Source of the DNA: Blumeriella jaapii
Lineage: Eukaryota > Ascomycota > Leotiomycetes > Helotiales > Drepanopezizaceae
Assembly (NCBI GenBank): GCA_009599575.1
Contig: VWND01000069.1
Location: forward strand, 806,001 to 870,000
Length of the DNA stretch: 64,000 nt
Direction of reading: 5' to 3'
In this document: positions 19,499-32,049 of the stretch, piece after piece
Layout of the letters: every line of letters starts with the position of its first letter
Numbering within the stretch: position 1 is the stretch's first letter
Translations under genes and position numbers: made by a program
Notes under the pieces: model-generated
The model's input: the letters and a program-made list of their open reading frames with translations, nothing else
Told to the model about the DNA's origin: nothing
The model's database searches: none

Positions 19499-20672
19499 TG
19501 TCACAGCTAGCTTGAGGGTGATCAGAAGGGTGATATAGACCAAAAGGTACGCATGTAAATTAAAAAAAAAACACCGAGCTAGAATGCTCGGGGTCGCGAA
19601 CTTTATATACAGTGGGTTGCGCTTATGGGTCACGTGACTTAGCGCGAAGCCTAGTGGCCGAAATAACCCGTGCCCAAATCTTATTCCAATACTATCAGCA
19701 ATAATATTATTAGCAATTATATTATTAGCAATTATTATTAGCCAGGCCAGAATCGTAACATTACTTTTCTTTTCCGAAAAATTGCGTCCGCGCAATTGCA
19801 ATTATGGATTTATCGTTTTTTAATTTAATATAATATTGTTTATTTTTGTTATAAGCTTATAGCTATGCGAAAAGCGCTCGTAAAAAGCTTTTAGCGGTGG
19901 AATGCGATCGGTGAAATATTTAAAAAATATAAAAGGCCGTTATAGCGTTAAAATAAAAGTATTATTCGAGATTTTTATCAGCGCTTTTTTAATTAATTTA
20001 ATATTATAATACTTTTTTATGCGATTTCGAATTTATTATTTTTTCGATTTTCTATTCCGTTTGTTTAAAAAATAGCTAAATAAAAGCTGGTTCGGAGCGT
20101 CGTTAACCAAGTAAAAAATTGCTGATATGCTTTCGAAGCGAATAAAAATAGAAAATTAAATAAATTAACCAATCCGCGAAAAGATCGAGCTTTCAATTTT
20201 TTTTATTTTATTAACGATTTTAACTAGGCCGTACCATTTACTTAAAAACTTTCGAAAAAATCGGTCAAGCTTTCAATTTTTAATACTTATTAATACTTCG
20301 TTATTATATTTTAATTTATCGGTCGTTTATGCAAATTAGCGAAGCGTTTTATTTTAATTTGTTATTACGTAATAAACGATTAAGCGTATTTTACAATCTT
20401 TTTAATTCGGAAAGCCAAATGCAAAACCTCGTCGCGATTAAGCTTTTCGATAGCCGAGCAAAAAAAACGAAAATTATTTATATTTTAAAACGTACGAGCT
20501 TCGTATTTATTTAAAATTTAAAACGGAAAAACGTTGCCGAAAGATTCGTGCGGCAAAATCAATTGTATAATATATATTAAAAATAAAAAGCGTTTTCAAT
20601 TATTTTAATAATAAAAGTAAAAAAAGCGGAAACGTTGTTTAATATATTAAATTATTATTTCGGTTTGCTTAT
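19499..20672 (-). mobile_element. LTR-B element copy 1: 3' LTR plus pol 3' end, truncated
   Basis: LTR 19499-19760 is 262 bp, TGTCACAGCTAGC...AATCGTAACA, the inverse of the LTR-B pair at 39,384/45,544 and of identical length. The adjoining 0.9 kb matches the integrase and chromodomain end of the complete LTR-B element on the minus strand, with stops everywhere. Interrupted by LTR-C at 20,673. Confidence 0.85.
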
Positions 20673-20880
20673 TGTAAAAGTAGGTAGGAAAACCAGACTG
20701 ATACGGCCATATGTCGATGGATAAAATAGTTTAGGGAATTCCTAAAAGAAACTGAAAAAAGAAAAAGAAAAATAAATGAAATTATAAATTGAACTGCGTG
20801 CTTATAATACTATTTAAAAAAAAGCTTTGCTTTTATATCTGTTGAAAATGGTTATTGGCAAAGGGTTTCGAAAGGGTTTA
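20673..20880 (-). mobile_element. LTR-C copy 2, left part of a split LTR
   Basis: First 208 bp of a 267-bp LTR-C. The remaining 59 bp are at 38,661-38,719. Between them lies the complete LTR-A element; GTTTA at 20876-20880 is repeated at 38656-38660 as its target-site duplication. Confidence 0.9.
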
Positions 20881-21177
20881 TGTGACGATCTAATCAGTCG
20901 AAGGGCTGGGAGATCAGTCAACTGGTCGCCGTGTTCATATGGTATGAGAAACGAGCCTTTGGTTCTGTAACAAAGATATTCATTTAGAATTAACAATTGC
21001 AAAAGGCAGAAGTTGCTAAAAGGGAAGAGCCTTATATATATAAATAGTTTCCACAGTTGATAGGGAGACTTATCAGAAAACCAGGGAGCTTACAGTTATA
21101 CGTAATTGCTAGGAAGCTTGCAGTTATACGCAATTGCTGGGGTGATACGCGAAGTGGCAAAAAAGTGAATCGTTATA
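20881..21177 (-). repeat. 3' LTR of the complete LTR-A element (297 bp)
   Basis: TGTGACGATC...CGTTATA. Contains two tandem 28-bp units (around 21,085-21,140, AGCTTGCAGTTATACGCAAT type). Purine-rich GGACGGAAGGATAG adjoins it on the minus strand as the polypurine tract. Confidence 0.9.
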
Positions 21178-21189
21178 CTATCCTTCCGT

Positions 21190-23315
21190 CCGAAAAAAGC
21201 GCGCTTTCGAGCTTTTATTTATTGGTACGTCGCTATTCAAATAATCGTACGAATCTAAACCTTCGGAATACGCTTTTAGCCAATCTATAAGTTTTGCAAA
21301 AGGACCGGAAAGCTTTTTATGCGCCAAATGAAAGTCGCGCATTTTCAAAAAAACATATATAAAATCAGACGCGGGATATTACGTAAGATTTTTATTTAAG
21401 CTTACCCAAGAAGCTCTGTATTAAAGGGTTTTCCGCTGCATTCGATAAGCGATTAATTCTTCGATTTCGTATTCAAGCTTATCAGTTATATTAATAGGTT
21501 CAGAGGCTGAGTTAACCTGACCTAAAAGCGCGTCGTCAGCTGCTTTACGCAGTCGACTAGCGTGAAAAACTAGATGTACGTTTATAATACTAAGAAGGTC
21601 TAGCTTAAAAGCGTTATCGAAAATTTTGGCTATAATTTTAAAAAGGCCGTTTATAAAATTGTCGAGCTTGCGGAAGGGCCGGAAGATCGGAAATAAACGC
21701 ATATTAAATTATACGTAATCGCCAACGTCAAAATCGATCGCGCGGCGAAACTTATTCGCACTTTTTTTTATTTTATCGTAGGCTTGTTAAAAATGCGATT
21801 TGGCGAAGTTCTAAGCGTCGTAATGGCGGCGAGCGTACGTACGAGCTTCGTCTGCGTTTAGCTTATGTAAAAGGTTGGGGGAAAGAGAAATATCGAACTT
21901 CCAGTTTCAATTGGTGTAAAAAGTATAACCGTATACAACTTTAAAAAGTGAAAGACCATTTAAACTTTCGTAAGAAAGGACTATTTGGGCGAAATCCATT
22001 ATTAAAAGAAATTCGCTTTAATCGTTTTAATAAAAATTTACGAAAAGTCGAAAGCGTTTTTACAGATATTAATTGTAAATTTCGGTCTGACCGTCGGTTT
22101 TAGAATAAGCGGCTGTCGAAAGCTTTAATTGCGTACCGAATATTTTGTTTAATTCAAACCAAAAAATAAATTAATATTAAAAGCTACGATCGCTAATAAT
22201 ACTTTTTGAAAAATTAAAATATTTGTATACGTAAAATATATACAATTTGGCGAAATTTCGAACGTCGATATTTTTATAACAAAAGATCGAAATAGCCTGC
22301 TTAAAAAAGCGATTTATTATTACGAATACGTTATCGTAATCGTGTTTGTTTTTGTTAAAGCTGCAAAAGTCTATTATAATATACTTTTAAGGATGGTCAG
22401 AAACAGAAAAAGGCTGAAAAAAGCCGGGGCGCTTATTTTTTAAAATAAAACTTTTTCGATAAGCGTAGCAGTTGCGATAGTATTGTTTTACGAAAGCTGT
22501 TATACCTCGCTAATAGTATTAGTTCGAAAGCAATTGCGTAGTCTTGCGAGCGCTAAAATAAGCGATGAAAATCTGGTCGTGCATTTCTCGTATAAAGGCC
22601 AAACGAAAATGATCGACGTCTGGTATTATTAAGCGACCGTAATATAACAGCAGATCGCGTTTAAATATATACGAAAACGAAATATTATTAGCGTCGTTTT
22701 TTTTCGTAGCGTTTCGTACAGCTTTTTTTCGAAAAGCTATCAGACTGCTAATTGTGCGATTAGCGTGGAAAAACTGATCAACGATACGAAATGCGGAAGA
22801 AAAATCAGCTATTTCAACAATAAAAACAGCTGTTTCGAAGACCGTAAAAAATCGAAGTTTTTCAGTCAAAAAACGGTAATCGATCTGATCGGCTCGAAAA
22901 AAGGTTTGCAGGCGCTAAATGCGTTTAAAAAAGTTTTAGCGATCGAATTCGCTCGTACGACGTGTTAGTGCGTCAGCCAAAAGGTTGTATTTACTTGGTT
23001 TATACGTAATAAAAAAATTGTAATCGGCGAAAAGCTCGGCCTAGCGTATTTATCGAGCGTTTAAAAATTTAAACGTTATAAAATATTTTAAAATTTTATA
23101 ATTAATAATTATTTTGATTTGATAAACTGAGCTAGCTAGTTTAGCACGAAAGTTGCTTAAAAATCTTACGATTGCGAGTATTTTTTTATCGTATACGACG
23201 TAATTTAGTTTTGCGAAGGTTATAGTTTTATTAAAATAAGCGATTAAAAGCCAGTCGTCGCTATGAAATTGCGAAAGCACAAAAGCCATTACGCCGTCGG
23301 AAGCGTTAGTTTTTA
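21190..23315 (-). pseudogene. LTR-A element pol, 3' part: RNase H, integrase, chromodomain tail
   Basis: RNase H lies at about 23,315-22,990 (LKTNASDGVMAF across the insertion junction, then YDKKILAIVRFLSNFRAKL). The integrase zinc-binding region is at 22,870-22,519 with LLLYYGRLIIPDV and FIREMHDQ. The integrase C-terminus and chromodomain occupy 21,702-21,420 (VHLVFHASRLRKAADDALLG, then DKLEYEIEELIAYR). The tail is at 21,420-21,190 (SDFIYVFLKMRDFHLAHKK). Stops and missense changes are mostly C-to-T or G-to-A. The chromodomain suggests targeting to heterochromatin, consistent with insertion into other elements. Confidence 0.85.
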
Positions 23316-23319
23316 ATAT

Positions 23320-23586
23320 TATAAAAATAGGTAAGAAAACCAGACTGATACGGCCATATATCGGTAGGTAAAATAGTCTAGGGAATCCCTAGAAAAGATT
23401 AAAAAAAGGAAAAAAAAAATAAATAAAAATATGAATTGGACTGCGTGCCTGCGGTACTATTTAAAAAGGTGCTTTGCTTTTATACCTGTTGAAAATAGTC
23501 AATAACAAAAAGTTTCGAAAAAATCCATGCCTCGATTATAATTAAAACTACTAATTCTTATTAATATAAAATATTACCGTTTTATA
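23320..23586 (-). repeat. 3' LTR of the complete LTR-C element (267 bp)
   Basis: TATAAAAATAGG...CCGTTTTATA. The outward half keeps GATACGGCC and TCTAGGGAATCC, while the inward half is heavily mutated. Confidence 0.9.
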
Positions 23587-23779
23587 TTCTGTTCTAAACA
23601 ATATACGTAATCGTTTTTAATTACGACCAAAAAAAAATATAACTCCAACAAGTGCAATTTAGTTTATTTTATATAATTTAAAAACTAATTAACCAAAACC
23701 GAATTTTTTAATCTTATACTCCTTCGGTTTTTTAATCCGTTTTTAACTTTTTTGCTGTTGGCTCCTGCGGAAAAATAAC

Positions 23780-26700
23780 GTCTCGCTTATCGTTTAAATC
23801 ATTTTGTTTATTCTGCTCCTTTGAAAAATAGCTCGATAAAATGTTAATCGAAATATCGTCTAGACCTACGAACGTTCTGATAGCTTTTTCGTCGATAATA
23901 TTATTAAGCGTCGCAGCGACGAATGCTTTCCACGATTTTTCTTCGTAAATAATAAATTCCAGCTTTTGAACGTGGTCTTATGCTTTACAAAAAGCGCTGA
24001 AAAGTCTTATGTTAAAATCGTGAAAATAATCGATTAGTTCGTCGTAATTAAAACCGATTAACGCTTTTACTTCGCGTAAAACTAATAAATCGGACCACGG
24101 TTGTTTACCGACGAATGCTTTTAAAAAGGCTCCGAAGCCTATAAAAAAGACTATTCTACAAAATGGTTCGAAAATAATTGTTTGCAATCGAAACTACCGA
24201 AAATGCTGTAATTGCTTCCGTCGTAATACAAATAATATCAGATTGCTTATCGGATTATCGTTTTCGAAATAGTTTCTGTATTTCTGCGCCGTATAATTAT
24301 TCGAATAAACTAGCATTACGCCGTCGGTTCTTTGGGTTCTGAATCTGACGAAAACTTTTTGCTTAGTCGAAAAGCTGACAAAAGTTATTTCATTTTTTAT
24401 TCCGTAGCCTTCGGTTTCGTAATCCGATAAAATAGCCAAGACCACCGCTTTAAACGCGCTAAAATACGAAAAAGCTAAGCCTTTTTAAATGGTTTTAATC
24501 AGCTTGGCGTCGTAGTATAATTGCAAATAAATTTCGATTATTCCCGAATTATATACGAAAGCAGGCAAAACGTGATAGTCGAAAATGGCGTCGGTAAGGT
24601 TTTCGATCTTTTTTTTTTTCTAAAAGTCGGCGATATCGAACTTTGTGATTATAATACGGTCGGGACCAACGAAGCCTGAAACGATCGAAACGTTAAAATA
24701 AGCCACGAGGCGGCAGTTTTCGGGATTCCGAATAATTAAAACAGCGAAATAAAGGCCGGAATGCATTCTGAGAGCTTGTTAAGTAAAATTATAGAGCATA
24801 TTAGCGAAAAAGGCTATAGATGCTTCTTGGGTTTTAACCAATCGGAAATAATATTTATATATAACTACTTTTTTTTTTATAAAATGCAGCAGTAGCTTGT
24901 TTTTTCCGTTATAAAATCCTACGTAATTAACGAATTCGCAGCTTAATTTAAATAAATTTTAAAGCATTTTTTCGGTCGAAAAGCCAGAAAAGTCGGCTTT
25001 TAGAAATATTCGTTGTTTTTATTTTTCCACGTTTTAATCGAGCTTTATAATCGCGCTAAAAGCTTTAAGATCTGCTTTAAAATTTGCGTAGCCTAAGTAA
25101 GCTTTAGCACGCGCTTAAATAGTTTTCGCAGTTTTTCGTCGAAATATAAATTAATTATTAAAATTAACTTCGAACACGTCGTAGTCCGAATTTTTAATAG
25201 CAGCGAATCGATCAGCGAAGCCGATAACGTTAATTTTTTTTATAATTAAGTCGCAGTACGCCGCGTAACAGCGTACGTGGAAATAGCAGAATTTACCGTT
25301 TTTTTTAGCGTTAATATTATTCGTAAAAACGAAATTAAAAAATCGAAGTTTTAACGAAAAAAAGCTCGAATAAAAACGGATCACCGTTTTCAAAAGTCTT
25401 TTTTATTTGTTTTGGCGTATTACATTTGTAATCTTCCGAAAAAAGCTTGATTCAGTTTTCGTTCGAGGCAAAAAAAAAAAAGCTAACGGATTTATTTGGT
25501 TTTTATATAAAAGTATCGAAATAAAACTTCTGAATCGTTTCGTCGTCGAAAGCGAAAATTTTAAACAAAATAATTTGATTTTATATTTTTTGTATAATTT
25601 CTCCCGCGATAATTTCGATATCTTTTTCCAAGCCTTTTCGGTCGAATCGCGCAATGATCGAAATCTTAAATGCTTTTATTAAAATCTGAAATATTAACGG
25701 TTCGACGTTTTTAAACGCAACAGGCGTTTCTAATATTTGCGTATTTAATTTCGAAAAATCAGATTCAGAATCGTTTAAATCTTTTCTTTTCGGAATGCTA
25801 AAATCTTTTAAATCTGATTTTATAAAATCGTCGCGTTTTTTGTTAATTAGCTTAAAACCTATAATTCGGCGTTGATTTTCGGCTGTTTTTACTCGCGATG
25901 CTTTTTCTGCTGGCGACGCGAGTAATTTTCTTTTTCGAACAGAAAAGGTTTCGGAAATGTCGGCGCGCTTTTCTACGTTTTTTGTTTTTATTTTTTTCGG
26001 AATTGTATTTATAAATATAATAGATTTCCTGTATTCGAATAAGCGGTTGTTTGTTGTTACGCTTTTGATTTCGTTTTCGGACTCGTTTTCGATAATTAAA
26101 AGTGGAAATCGTCGAATTGTTTTAGCTGCCTTAAAAATATTAATTATTACTGCGTATGTTTTTTCGAACTAAACGAAAATAATATTAGCTTTTTCGTTCC
26201 TTTTATCGTCGTAAATTTAAAGCGTCGGAATAACGTCGTTTTTTTCGTTCGATATAAAAATACCGCATTTAGCGACGCTTAATCTTTTGCTTTAAAAAAG
26301 AATCAAATTTAAAATTTCGCAGCCGACTAAAACTCTTTCTGGCGATTGTATAGCGTCGTCGACTAATTTGCAAACAGCTGTAAAAAAGCTTATAAACCTG
26401 CGGGCTTTTAAGTTATTAGCTCTCAGGATTTACGCCTTAAAAATATAAGCGTTTAATATCCAAACTTTTTTTTTTGTAAAAATAATAGTTTCGAAAAAGC
26501 GAACGAAATGCCGAAATGAAATAATACCGGTGATTTTGCTAAAAACGTATTTTTAAATATCTTTTTTTCGCTGATTTAGCAGAAAGCGCAAAACCCGGTT
26601 TATCACCTCCTTTTTGTTATCTCGAGCTTTTTTTGCTCCGGCGAGGATTTTTAAAACGTTATCGTAATTCAGCAGAAATTTATCGTAATCAAAGCTTTTG

Positions 26701-27050
26701 CGAACGAATTCAATTTTAACGAAATCTTCGTAATCGAATAGAAATTCGTTAACGTTTTCAATTATTATATCGAATTGCTTTATAAATGTTTTTACGAAAG
26801 CTGCTTATTAATCTGGGATGGCGGCATTATATATTTATTTAAACTCGGAAAAGTTACGTATAATAATTCCGTTCCAAAGTAAATTAAAGATAAGTTTGCC
26901 AAGTTTAGCAACGCCTTGTTTGGAAAACGATATAATATCGATAGGTTTGTTAATTAAAAAAATATATTATATTTGTTAAAAAGTAGCTGAGAAAAAATAC
27001 GGGAATTATAAAGTATTTGTATTTAAAAATTACGGAAATCCGCATATTGT
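23780..27050 (-). pseudogene. Unknown long ORF carried by the LTR-C element downstream of integrase
   Basis: Read on the minus strand one frame runs from about 27,000 to 25,560 with only a handful of stops, all explainable as single transitions. Recognisable stretches are KQGVAKLGKLIFNLLWNG, KTFIKQFDIIIENVNEF, FDYDKFLLNYDNVLKILAG and RPER-like VCKLVDDAIQSPERVLVG, then a charged linker (ENESENEIKS, KRKLLASPAEKASR). Further pieces follow at 25,393-25,151 (KNGKFCYFHVRCYAAYCDL), about 24,720-24,600 (VSGFVGPDRIIITKFDIADF), 24,445-24,194 (VRFRTQRTDGVMLVYSNN) and 24,187-23,840 (ending FVAATLNNIIDEKAIRTFVG). Total length would be about 1,000 residues. It lacks RT, protease, integrase or helicase motifs that I recognise. 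The same 3' end next to LTR-C recurs at 38,720-39,317, so it belongs to the element family and not to one lucky copy. Confidence 0.6.
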
Positions 27051-27550
27051 TTTTCTAATAAATTATAGCTGTTCAGGCAGGCACCCGTTCAGAATAACGA
27101 AAAAAATAAACAGTATAAAAAATAACAAATAATAAAATATATAAAAAATAATTTTCGTAAAATATGCGAGCAATATAAATATATCAAATATGCGGCTCAA
27201 ATATATATAAAACTTTTATTTTAATAAATAAAAGTACAGTTAAACAAAAAAAAGTATAATAAATATCTTAAATAATATAAAAAAAGATCTTAAAAATAAA
27301 CAATATATATAAAACAAAATAATTAAATTATATACAAATAAAGCAAAACAAAAACAATAAAATAATATATAATAAAAAGGAAAACAATAAATAATAAAAA
27401 TAATAAAACAATTAGTAAATAATTTTATATACACTTTTCTTTTTTTCGGTCATAAATGGAATCACGATTTGAATTGTATTTTTAGCAGCGGAGTTATCGT
27501 TCGGTTGTTTTCAAACTTTTTCAAAAGTTTTTTTTTTTTTAAAAATATAA
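27051..27550. other. Extremely AT-rich spacer between integrase and the extra ORF
   Basis: From about 27,110 to 27,430 the sequence is almost only A and T with A-rich plus strand. No frame is credible. It may be the RIP-degraded intergenic or promoter segment of the extra ORF. Confidence 0.6.
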
Positions 27551-30500
27551 TCGCTCTAGTCGGAATCGTCGTCGGAATCGCTAAAGTCGAAATCGCTGTT
27601 TGATTCAAAATCCAAAAAATAAATTTGCTAATTTCTTTTGTAAAATCGTTTTAATCGGTTGGCGGCGAACGTTTTTTTTAGTTTTGTTCCATCGAATTTC
27701 GTAAGCTTGTAATAATTTTTATTTAATTCGGCCTCGTATACTTCGTAAAATCCGAGCCATTTATAATCAAGTTTAATATCGGCCGATTTGTCGATAGCGC
27801 GCTGAACGTCGTAAACTAAAACCAAATTTTCTTTTTTAATTAGCGTTTTTTTTAAAATCTTAGTTTTATTTCAAACTTTCTTAGCTGTCTTTTTATACTT
27901 TTTTTTTCTTAAGATTATTTTTTCTATATTTATATCGCGGTAATTTAATTGTTTAAATCTTATTATTAATAAATCAATTTTCGTTTTTATTTTAACCACG
28001 TTATAAAACTTTTATATAGGCCATTTTGTTTTTAAAAGCAGTCGAGCGTTTCTGCCGTACTAAATAAAAAATAAAATCATTCTAATAAAAACGTATATGC
28101 ATATGCGTATAGCAAAAAGCATTTCCGAAAATTTCCGCGATCAACGCTTATAGTCCTCTCGAATAGCTTTTGAAAAGCCGTCAAAAATATCTTTATAGCT
28201 TCGTTCCACGGATCCGTTGCTTTTCGAATTATAAGCTGAAATTTAAATACGCTGAATCCCGTATTTTTTTGTAAAAGTCTTAACAACGCCTTTGTTTTCG
28301 GATTTATTATCGACGTTTAATTTGCTAAACAAATCGTATCGACAAATAACGTTTTTCTAAAAAAAAATCGCTATAGCTTCGAAAATAGCGTTTCGGAAAA
28401 GTCGCTTTTTAAACTATTCAGATAAATCGTTAATAGCGAATACGAAGTATATATAACCGCGATCGGTAATTGACACGCGTATAACGTCGAAATTGATTTT
28501 TTCTTATATTTCAAAAAACTACGTCGGATATAATAAGTTTTTTTTTCGGCCAAGTTTCCGTTTTTAACAAAAAATACAACTTTTAACGAAAGCTTTACAA
28601 TCTTCGAAACATTTTTTCCATCAGAAATCGTTTTTAATTCGGTAATAAATAGCTTCAGCTCCTTTATAAAACATTTCTTCGTAGGCTTCCTTTATAATTT
28701 AAAACTTGTCGGTTTTATTATTTATTATTAAGCGTTTTTAATATATATTATTTTCCATTTTATACAATTTCCTATCGGCCAAAATATAATCGAAAGCCTG
28801 ATTTTTAAATAATTTAAATTGATAATTTAGCACGCTAAATGGTTTAAACAAAATGATTAAATAATATACGATTAAATAAAAATCGTCGATTTCGTAATTA
28901 TCGATTAAAAATTTATTTTCGTCGCTAATCGGCTTATCCCGATCGTTTTCGGTTAAATCCATTCGCGGTGCCAGCCGAAATAATAACGCGAATGCTTTTT
29001 CGGCCCGAAAATTAATGTTTTTTATTCGCGGTGCCAGCCGAAATAATAACGCGAATGGTTTTAGCTTTGTAAAACCCAGAATGTAAATAACAAAGCAGCC
29101 GATTTCGTTAGCAATTTATTCGTTAATATTTTATTCGTTTTATTTAGCGAAATCAGACGAATAAAAGCGTTTTCGTTTGGAAAAGCCGTTTGCCGCTGTA
29201 TTAATTATTTTTTTAATATATCTGACTTCGAAATTTATAAATCGCATCTAAGCTATTTAATTAATAATAAGCGCTTTTGGTAAATTATTGACTTTTTTAT
29301 TTAATTAATCGACAAAAACTTTTGCGTTTGTTTTCAAAATAAAATATACGCCGTACAATTCGCTTTTTATTTTTTTTATTATTTTAAAAGCGCCTCGATA
29401 TTTTCGTTTGGTAGCATCGTAGCGTGCTTTCGTAAAAAATTATAAGCCGCTTTCGAATCGTAAAAAGTATCGTTTTTTGTTTTTATCGATTTGTTGCAAT
29501 ACAGCTTCCTAACCGAAAATATTAGCGTCGACAGTTAAAATGATTTCTTTTGCGTTTGGGCTATAATCGATTCGCACAAACGATAAAACCGATAAAAAAT
29601 CGTTTTTAAAGATTTTTATGGTTTTGCTTTGCTTTTTTTCCCAAACGAAATCGACTCTTTTTTTTATCGTAGCGTAAATAAGTGCGGCTTTCTGAAAAAA
29701 GTTTTTAATTTAATTGCGGTAGTAAATCACAACGCTAATAAAAACTCTAGCTTCGGTAATATTTTCACACTTTTCCTATTCGCAAATCTTTTTAATTTTC
29801 TTTCGTTAAAAATAGCGGCCAGCGCTATCAGTTATATAACCAACGATATTTATTTCGGGCATACAGAATTTTAATCGAAAACTAATAATAGCTTTAGCTT
29901 TTTCGAAGCAAACCATAATTTTGTCGATATTTTAAATATATTTTATTATATAACGTCGAATTTTAAAAAAAATCTTTTTATTATTATAATATAATCTAAA
30001 ACTTTTTATTCCGACGTCGTCAACGTAAAACAAAGCAATATCGAGAATGCAAATTATAAAAATCTTATATACGACTTTTACGAATTGGACGACTGAATTA
30101 ATAGCTCCCATAAATATTTTCGTTATACGCAGTAAACCGATTAAAATTTAAATTGCTATTATATTTCGAAATCGTAAATCAAATATTAAATGGTCGTAAC
30201 CGGAAAACAGATCGAAAAAAAAAGCGATCGTTAATCCTACGAATTCGTTTAAAAATTAATCGACGTTAAATGGCACGTTAGCGTTTCGTATCGTCACTTT
30301 GTTTATTTCGACGACTGCGGTAATAAATCTGTAAATACCTTTCTTTTTCTTCGCAACGATAAACCATTTGTTTTTGTATAAGCCGTAGCAAAACTTAAAA
30401 ATCCTTTGTTTAATTCGCTTTTTTAGCATTTCGACTATCTTATCCTGAAAAACTTTAGGAATTAAAAAGGTTTTTTTTTGCCAGGCTTCGTAAAGCACGG

Positions 30501-31850
30501 TTTTAATATCGATATAAAACGTAACGTTAAAGCTAAATTAACTTATTTCGGTGAAATCGAAAGCCATAACCTTTTTTCGGTTGCGTAAGATTTCGTACAA
30601 AATCTTTTTTTCTTTTAGCAAAAATTGGATTCCGATTATTAAATTATCAAATCGTTTTTTTGTAAATCGGCTATTAAATAATAAGCTAAAAAATCGGCCG
30701 ATAATAAGTTTTTCGAATTCGCTAATAACTGATTGGAATAATCTTATTGCTTTATTTTTTTCAAATCAATCGTTTATTTTTTCGGAAATATTCCCATCGG
30801 ATTCGCTAAAATTCACAAATCGTATTTTATCAGTTTTGCGCTTGTAAAAAGTGCTAATATTAATATAAAAAAATAGAATATATAAATCGGATTTATTTAA
30901 TACGAAAACGAAATCTTCGGAATTTTTATTTCCGAATTAATAGCTAAAAATATTAATATTAGCCAATTTCATTCGCGGTGCCATTTCGATTAATAACGCA
31001 AATGCTTTTGGCTAAATGTTTTTCAGGTTTTATTATAGCCCAGCGTCTGTTCTGAAACCAAAGCCGGCTATTCGTTTTCCGATAAAACGTCGACTAAAAA
31101 AATCTTATCGCCGGCAACGATAATTTAATTTTGAAAAAATCGGTTTCAATTTCAGAAAAAAGCTTTTATTTGGCCGTTTTCGATATATTTAAAACTGACG
31201 AAATTTTCCAAGATCCAAAGCATTTCAAAAATAATAAAATAAAAGCATTTCTTTATTATCAAAAAGTCTTTATAAATAATAATACTTTCAACGTCGACCT
31301 TTATATTCCGTACAATTTTATTAAACTTAATAATATTTTTATTAATAATAATATAAATTATTCGCTTATTAATAATAATCGAAATATTACTAGCTTCGGC
31401 TGTTTCTTAGTTTATGCAATTAACTTCGGCTCTATTATCGAATAAAGCGAGGGCTGTCGTGCTTTTCTTAAGCATTGTTTTTATTTTTAGCGCTTTTATA
31501 GCCGTATAAAAATAATTTCGTCGTTTTGACTTTTGGATTTTTATAACGAGGGCCAAAAAGCTGACTTTTTCCGAAAATTCTTTTTTATCGGCTAAATTAA
31601 TTGCGGTATTATAAATTTCTTTTTGGTTTTTTTCCAATTTAAAATCGTTTTTTTCTCGGATAATCTTAATTTTTTCGTTTCTTTTTAATATAAGAATTTG
31701 TTTATTAATAATTTTATCGAATTTTCTTTTTATGCTAAATAAATCGCTGAATTTCAATTTAATTTTTTGTTTTATGATTTTTTCAATAGTTTCGTCGACG
31801 GCTTCGAAGCTGATATATTTGTCGATCCATTTCTCGCTTCGCATTAGTAA
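27550..31850 (-). pseudogene. LTR-C element pol: protease, RT, RNase H, integrase
   Basis: Protease at about 31,844-31,390 (TTALALFDNRAEVNCIN in place of a D-S/T-G core). RT from about 30,500: KFCYGLYKNKWFIVAKK, FITAVVEINKVTIRN, and near 30,015-30,045 an intact catalytic box FYVDDVGIKS. RNase H around 29,640-29,200 (ILTVDANIFG; YDAIKRKYRG-type region; LYGVYFILKTNAKVFVDQLN). Integrase zinc-binding region around 28,960-28,700, core near 28,286-28,077, and C-terminus at 27,825-27,628 (DYKWLGFYEVYEAELNK and FDGTKLKKTFAANRLKRF). The order is PR-RT-RH-IN, i.e. Ty3/gypsy. Stops are frequent. No chromodomain is visible. Confidence 0.85.
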
Positions 31851-32049
31851 TAAGCGTTTAAAAGCTGGTATTTTTTGAATAATTTAAACCGAAATATCGG
31901 TGTCGATATCTTTTATATCGTCGTTAATTTTTTCTATTGTAAGCGTTCTTCTGATAATTTCATCGGTTTCTTTTCGAATTCCGAAATCTTTTTCTTTTTC
32001 GATTTTAACGTTTTTTTTCATACCAGTCGGTTTGGCGAATAAAACAAAA

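Noticed and set aside
25957..26172. Hydrophobic plus-strand frame resembling a membrane protein
   Set aside because: Opposite strand of the long unknown ORF, in AT-rich DNA where Phe/Ile-rich frames arise by composition.
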